Source: Roseivirga sp. E12 (lineage in GTDB: Bacteria > Bacteroidota > Bacteroidia > Cytophagales > Cyclobacteriaceae). Taken from it: DNA of 64,000 nucleotides. Below the pieces are notes generated by a model, which was not told where the DNA came from, ran no database searches, and saw only the letters and a list, made by a program, of their open reading frames with translations. Below, piece by piece: positions 59,828 through 64,000 of this stretch. Location of the stretch: positions 106,693 through 170,692 of the forward strand of contig NZ_JAGFMD010000010.1 of the NCBI RefSeq assembly GCF_017592825.1, written 5' to 3'. A program made the translations under genes and the position numbers. How positions within the stretch are numbered: the first letter of the stretch is position 1; the number at the start of each line of letters is the position of its first letter.

Positions 59828-61890
59828 TCTTTTAAGGGAACTAATGCGATTACGCTGGTTCCGTGGTCGGGCCTTGAGTCAATCGTTAAACTTCCTGACA
59901 AAGCCGCAATTCTATTTTTCATGCCTGTAAGGCCATATCCTGTTTCATACAGGTCCAATTTGTTCTTATCGAAGCCCACCCCATCGTCTTCAATCATCAA
60001 CTGAATATCATTCTTTACTTTGACTAACTGAACATTGACATGTGTGGCATGGGACGACTTAATCACATTGTTTAAAGCCTCCTGAGCGGTCCTATATAAG
60101 CCCAACTCCATATCAGTGGATAGCCTACCTTTGAGATTGCTATAATATTTACATTCTATTGCTGAGGATGACTCTACCTGCGCGATCAAATCCTGCAATG
60201 CACGAACAAGGCCTAATTCACCAATTGATTTCGGCATCAGTCGATGCGCAATACTTCGGGTTTCAGCAATACCCTGCTCCAAGAACTCCTTGCTCTTAGC
60301 ATATCTTTCCTGACTACTTTCAGTCAACCCCGAAATCTCATCCTCGAGATACTGTAGGTTTAATGCACTCACGCTAAGTGTCTGCTGAAGCCCATCATGA
60401 ATGTCTGCCGCTATCCTTCTTCTTTCATTGTCCTCGGCCTTATAAATGGCTTGATGTTGCAGCTCTTGGTTTCTTACCACCGGGCTAATATCAAATATGC
60501 AACCTTCCAAAGCGCTCAACTCACCGTTTTCGTCATAAACACCATTTCCTTGCTCCCAAAGCCACTTTTCTTTGCCTCGCTTGTCAATGATTCGGTAGAT
60601 CACGCGGAAGGATTCATTCGCCTTTAGTGCTCTTTGGACCTGATCCCACATATCAATTCTGTCATCTACATGAATAAGCTCTCCGAAGGTGACATCACCC
60701 GGATCTCCGTAGAATTCATCTGAAGTATAGCCGGTTATCGCTTCGCAGGCACCATTCAAATATTGCATGGTCCATTCTTGATCGTTCAGACAACGATAGA
60801 CCATTCCTGGCAGGTTGTTCACCAGGTTATTCATTCTTCGGTGACTCTCCTTTACATCGAGTTCGGCCATCTTTTTATCATGAATGTCTTCATGACTTCC
60901 TACTATCCTAACCACACTTCCATCATCGGCCCAGAGTGCCTGTCCAGTTGACTTGAACCATCGATATTCTCCGCTCTTTGTTTTCAATCTGAACTCGACT
61001 TCGTAAGGCACTCGATCGTGCATATGTCGCTCAAATCTTTCACGTGCTTCTGTAGCGTCATCAGGATGCAGCATATCGAAGAAGTTATCCTTGGGAACAG
61101 GGATTTCATCTGGGCCATAACCCAATTGCTCAAACATGCGAGGCGACCAATAGGCTTTATTTTGATTAGGCTGCCAATCCCAAATACCATCTTGAGAGCC
61201 TTCAATAGCCAATTGAAAGCGCATTCTGCTATTCTGAAGCTCCAGCGTTCTTTCGGCAACTAAAGCCTCCAAGCTTTCTTCCAGCTTATTTCGGCATACC
61301 GCATTACCAATAGAATTTGCGAATGAATGGAGTAAAGATTTTTCCGGATCGGACCAACCTCGTTCCTGGTGAAAGTCCACCAGACCAAGTATTCCCCAAA
61401 AGTCACCTTCGACATTAATGGGAAACATGATCACGGACTTGCTCCCATCAAATCCCATATGGGTTTTCAAGTCATCGTTCGCCTGAGAGTAAACTAATTC
61501 ATAGTGATGACCCTTTATTAAGGACGACAAAATCTCACCCAGCAACTCCCCCTTTACATTTTGATTCCTCGCATAACGCTCGGCTCTTGCATGTGGCGTC
61601 CAGGCATACTTCATAGAAGTTAGAAAACCTCCTTGATCGTCATGATGGTTAACAGTAACAAAGCCTGCATCGACTCCTAAAGGCTGTGATAATTCTTTGA
61701 TTGCCAGATTGATACCCAAATCGAGACTTTCGGCAATGAGTGCGTTTGTTGCGTTCGCAACACCCAATACCAGATCATCCGTATTTTGAGAAGTCGTCTT
61801 CAATTGGCCAGCATCAAATAATAAGTTACTTAGATAAAAATAAAGAATAACTGGTTTTAAAGTGTAGCCGCCCTTCACATTAATTAACAA
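59824..61890 (-). CDS. GAF-PAS-PAS sensor histidine kinase (HisKA_3 type)
   Basis: 688 aa, no membrane helix apart from a hydrophobic N-terminus of unclear role. Order: GAF domain (about 50-210), two PAS domains (about 225-350 and 360-480; DGIWDW, MVYRCLN, with PAC segments), HisKA_3 with the phospho-acceptor His in RRIAADIHDGLQQTLS (about 505) and HATPase_c with GVGFDKNK and GYGLTGMKNRI. A cytoplasmic kinase of the NarX-like type that would phosphorylate the coupled regulator. Confidence 0.92.
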   Translation of the reverse strand: MLINVKGGYTLKPVILYFYLSNLLFDAGQLKTTSQNTDDLVLGVANATNALIAESLDLGINLAIKELSQPLGVDAGFVTVNHHDDQGGFLTSMKYAWTPHARAERYARNQNVKGELLGEILSSLIKGHHYELVYSQANDDLKTHMGFDGSKSVIMFPINVEGDFWGILGLVDFHQERGWSDPEKSLLHSFANSIGNAVCRNKLEESLEALVAERTLELQNSRMRFQLAIEGSQDGIWDWQPNQNKAYWSPRMFEQLGYGPDEIPVPKDNFFDMLHPDDATEARERFERHMHDRVPYEVEFRLKTKSGEYRWFKSTGQALWADDGSVVRIVGSHEDIHDKKMAELDVKESHRRMNNLVNNLPGMVYRCLNDQEWTMQYLNGACEAITGYTSDEFYGDPGDVTFGELIHVDDRIDMWDQVQRALKANESFRVIYRIIDKRGKEKWLWEQGNGVYDENGELSALEGCIFDISPVVRNQELQHQAIYKAEDNERRRIAADIHDGLQQTLSVSALNLQYLEDEISGLTESSQERYAKSKEFLEQGIAETRSIAHRLMPKSIGELGLVRALQDLIAQVESSSAIECKYYSNLKGRLSTDMELGLYRTAQEALNNVIKSSHATHVNVQLVKVKNDIQLMIEDDGVGFDKNKLDLYETGYGLTGMKNRIAALSGSLTIDSRPDHGTSVIALVPLKE

Positions 61891-61980
61891 TCTTTAACTA
61901 CCAGATACCGTAAGCTATTTATGAATGGTATTTATAAAGTTCAGAGCTTGATTATATTTGCTCGTTCGAAGATTTAAAGC

Positions 61981-62949
61981 ATGACTTGGTTTAAGAGTAT
62001 TGGAATGATTGAGGGGATTTTTGTTGGCCTCTTTATAGTCGCATATCTCGTCTATATATTTCGCCTTATTCGCTTGGCGAAGCGTATGAACACCACTTTT
62101 CGACCACTTCTTTTCAAGATCCTTCTAAGATCATTGGCATTATCACTGTTGATCATTGCACTACTCGGCCCTTCCTTTGGAGAGACCACCAAAGAAGTTA
62201 AATCAGAGGGCAAAGACATTTACGTAGCAGTTGACTTGTCGCAATCAATGAATGCCTTTGACGTTCAACCCACAAGGTTGGAGAAGGTCAAGTATGAGCT
62301 AAAGAAAATCATTGAGGCATTCAACTCAGACCGAATCGGTTTAATCATTTTCTCCTCTGAGGCATTTGTTCAATGTCCCCTCACCTATGATCAAAGTGCT
62401 TTAAACTTGTTTGTTAATACACTAAACACCGGCCTGGTGCCGAATGCGGGAACAGACTTTGGCTCTCCGATCAATATCGCATTAGAAAAACTCGAGGACA
62501 CTGAAGCCTCAGTCACACAACAAAAAGCTCAAATCATATTGATGATCAGCGATGGCGAAGACTTCGGTGACGAAACCCAAGACGCAGTTGAAAAAGTCGT
62601 TAAGTCCGGTATTCAGTTATTTGCCTTGGGCGTTGGCACAGAGACTGGTTCTAAAATCAGACAAGGCAATGGCTTTAAGAGAGATAGACAAGGTGCGGAA
62701 GTAGTAACAAAACTGAATTCAAAGTCGTTGAGAAAACTGGCAGCAGACACTGGTGGCAAATACTTCGAAATTAATGAAGATCAAAACGATGTTAATCGAT
62801 TGATTCGTGCCATTAACGAAGTAGAAGGCGAACTCAGAGACGCTCGCGTGATTGATGCTTCGGCCAACAAATTTTATTATTTCCTACTGGGAGCAATTGC
62901 CCTCATGGTACTTGATGCCATGATTAGAAGAAAGACATTAAGGATATGA
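61981..62949 (+). CDS. batB: BatB-like VWA membrane protein
   Basis: 322 aa. Two N-terminal helices (about 9-28, 50-65), then a VWA domain with intact MIDAS DLSQSMNAFDV (about 81) and later SDGEDFGDET, and a final helix (FYYFLLGAIALMVLDAMI, about 295-312). Bat proteins help against oxidative or envelope stress in Bacteroidota. It overlaps batC by 4 bases. Confidence 0.92.
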   Translation: MTWFKSIGMIEGIFVGLFIVAYLVYIFRLIRLAKRMNTTFRPLLFKILLRSLALSLLIIALLGPSFGETTKEVKSEGKDIYVAVDLSQSMNAFDVQPTRLEKVKYELKKIIEAFNSDRIGLIIFSSEAFVQCPLTYDQSALNLFVNTLNTGLVPNAGTDFGSPINIALEKLEDTEASVTQQKAQIILMISDGEDFGDETQDAVEKVVKSGIQLFALGVGTETGSKIRQGNGFKRDRQGAEVVTKLNSKSLRKLAADTGGKYFEINEDQNDVNRLIRAINEVEGELRDARVIDASANKFYYFLLGAIALMVLDAMIRRKTLRI

Positions 62950-63905
62950 AGTATTTATTAAGCATAGTTCTTCTTTTTACTAGTGTTACAGACCCTGTAA
63001 CCAAAATTGCTAAATCTAATAAGCTAAAAAAGGAAGCCAGCACAGCTTATGCCGATGGAAATTTCCAAGAGGCCATATCATCCTACCAAATGCTGTTAGA
63101 CTCAATGGAAGTCGAAGATGATAAGGCAAGGCTCAATCTCGCCAATGCGGCTTACATCATGTCTTATGGGGGCGAAAACATGGGTTTACTGAGCGAAATT
63201 AGCTCAGGAGAAACAATGGTCGAAGACACCGCAGCTCTAAATGCTATTAGCGATGACATCAGGTTTTTCGACATTGCTGATTCAAATTACAAAAGAGTGA
63301 AAGATGGTGCTGACAAGTCTTTGGCATCCATGGCGCACAATCAATTAGGGATCATTTCCTATAAGATGGGAGAGCAATCACCAGATGAAAAAGAATCTTT
63401 TACTCAATCAGCACTAAGTAATTTCAAGCAGGCACTGCTTAAAAACCCCAAAAACGATCAGGCCAGATATAACTACGAGCTTCTTAAGAAGTTGATCCGC
63501 CAGCAGCAAGAGCAGGAACAAGAACAAAAAGATCAGGAGCAAAAGGAAGATCAAAAACAAGATCAGGAAAAGAAAGATCAAGAGCAGAAGGATCAACAAA
63601 AGCAAGATCAGAAGAACGAGAACCAAGAAAAGCAAGATCAGGAAAAGCAGGAGCAACAAGAGCAACAGCAAAACCAAGATCAGAAACAACAGCAAGAAGA
63701 GGGTAAAGAAAATCAGGAGCAGAAAGAGGGAGAGCAAAAAGAAGACCCTCTGGAAAAGCTCAAAGAAAAGCTCAAGGAAATGAACATCCCTCTGGAAAAA
63801 GCTCAGATGATTCTTGAGGCAATGAAGAACAACGAGACCCAATACGTTCAACAGAAAAAGCGCAAAGCCACAGAGCGCAAACGTTCAGACAAACCAGATT
63901 GGTAG
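62946..63905 (+). CDS. batC: BatC-like TPR protein with Gln/Glu/Lys/Asp-rich C-terminal region
   Basis: 319 aa. Signal-like N-terminus, TPR-like helices with YADGNFQEAISSYQML and NFKQALLKNPKNDQARYNYELLK, then about 100 residues of near-repeats of QEQ, KDQ and QDQ (about 183-283), then LEKLKEKLKEMNIPLEKAQMILEAMKNNE near the end. The charged repeat is likely unfolded. Next gene (BatD) would lie beyond the window. Confidence 0.88.
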   Translation: MKYLLSIVLLFTSVTDPVTKIAKSNKLKKEASTAYADGNFQEAISSYQMLLDSMEVEDDKARLNLANAAYIMSYGGENMGLLSEISSGETMVEDTAALNAISDDIRFFDIADSNYKRVKDGADKSLASMAHNQLGIISYKMGEQSPDEKESFTQSALSNFKQALLKNPKNDQARYNYELLKKLIRQQQEQEQEQKDQEQKEDQKQDQEKKDQEQKDQQKQDQKNENQEKQDQEKQEQQEQQQNQDQKQQQEEGKENQEQKEGEQKEDPLEKLKEKLKEMNIPLEKAQMILEAMKNNETQYVQQKKRKATERKRSDKPDW

Positions 63906-63906
63906 G

Positions 63907-64000
63907 ATTAGGTGATTAGGTGATTAGGTGATTAGGTGATTAGGTGATTAGGTGATTAGGTGATTAGGTGATTAGGTGATTAGGTGATTAGGTGATTAGG
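63907..64000. repeat. 8-bp tandem array (GATTAGGT) running off the window end
   Basis: The unit GATTAGGT repeats without change at least 11 times from just after the batC stop to base 64000, where the window ends. Perfect copies suggest recent slippage, not an old repeat. No spacers, so it is not a CRISPR array. Confidence 0.95.

Noticed and set aside
63907..64000. Tandem array as a possible CRISPR
   Set aside because: Units are 8 bases and contiguous with no spacers; no cas genes are present.

Overview
The window is chromosomal DNA from a member of the Bacteroidota, most likely a Cytophagales-type marine or soil bacterium. Three things point there. Several promoters fit TTG-N19/21-TAnnTTTG, the sigma-A signature of this phylum. 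The gene families are typical of it: CtlX, LytTR regulators with an N-terminal membrane part, PadR-linked FtsX-type permeases, CarboxypepD_reg/TonB proteins and a Bat operon. The dispersed palindromes are also typical (CGTCATTGCGAG...CTCGCAATGACG and GGTTCGCACTTG-type). Assignment to genus is not possible from sequence reading alone.

Layout. 0-3.5 kb: end of an S10 serine carboxypeptidase, a secreted protein, CtlX and an outer-membrane beta-barrel protein. 3.6-7.3 kb (minus strand): phhA-hisH-hisA-hisF-hisIE behind a leader-peptide attenuator rich in Tyr and His codons. 7.3-10.3 kb: a PadR regulator with an FtsX-type permease. 11.1-15.2 kb: a VWA protein divergent from a sigma factor/anti-sigma pair; the VWA protein and the anti-sigma protein share a CarboxypepD_reg domain. 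15.3-23.3 kb (minus strand): a complete trpEGDCFBA-aroF operon behind a leader peptide with three consecutive Trp codons. 23.4-29.1 kb: YceI/TPR protein, LytTR regulator, endonuclease-like lipoprotein, an Nramp homologue with an altered metal site and a 2OG oxygenase. 29.2-35.1 kb (plus strand): ddl, an acidic protein, an epimerase-like protein, small secreted proteins and pxpABC (5-oxoprolinase). 35.8-42.6 kb: queA, mscS, trkA-trkH, a HMA protein and a DEAD-box helicase. 42.6-43.0 kb: a repeat cluster. 43-51.5 kb: three FtsX-type permeases and a second PadR. 51.6-52.4 kb: a candidate 6S-like RNA, tRNA-Ser and tRNA-Pro. 52.5-56.6 kb: two tandem DUF2461 genes, DUF547, aldo/keto reductase and AI-2E transporter. 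56.7-58.7 kb: tRNA-Arg followed by a duplicated tRNA 3' end and a KAP P-loop NTPase cassette, the most island-like part of the window. 58.8-61.9 kb: two-component system. 62-63.9 kb: batB and batC, then an 8-bp tandem array running off the window end.

How it works together. The two amino-acid operons are the most coherent story. Both have the same architecture: TTG-N19-TAnnTTTG, a leader ORF whose start codon lies six bases after the -7 box (so translation would begin at or next to the transcript 5' end), codons for the pathway product (WWW; YHYHYYH), then a GC-rich hairpin with a T-run before the first enzyme gene. This argues for ribosome-mediated attenuation on leaderless or nearly leaderless leader peptides, with Tyr and His supply sensed together for phhA plus the distal his genes. 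Four of the five real gaps between trpE and aroF, plus the gap upstream of trpE, have been considered: copies of one palindromic repeat occupy four intergenic gaps and the trpE upstream gap, and one copy has changed the C-terminus of TrpF.

The least explained pieces are the tRNA-Arg/KAP cassette, the Nramp homologue without its metal ligands (in the wider neighbourhood of pxpABC, as YcsG is near YcsF in Bacillus), the structured RNA at 51.95-52.09 kb, and the anti-sigma protein carrying a TonB C-terminal domain.
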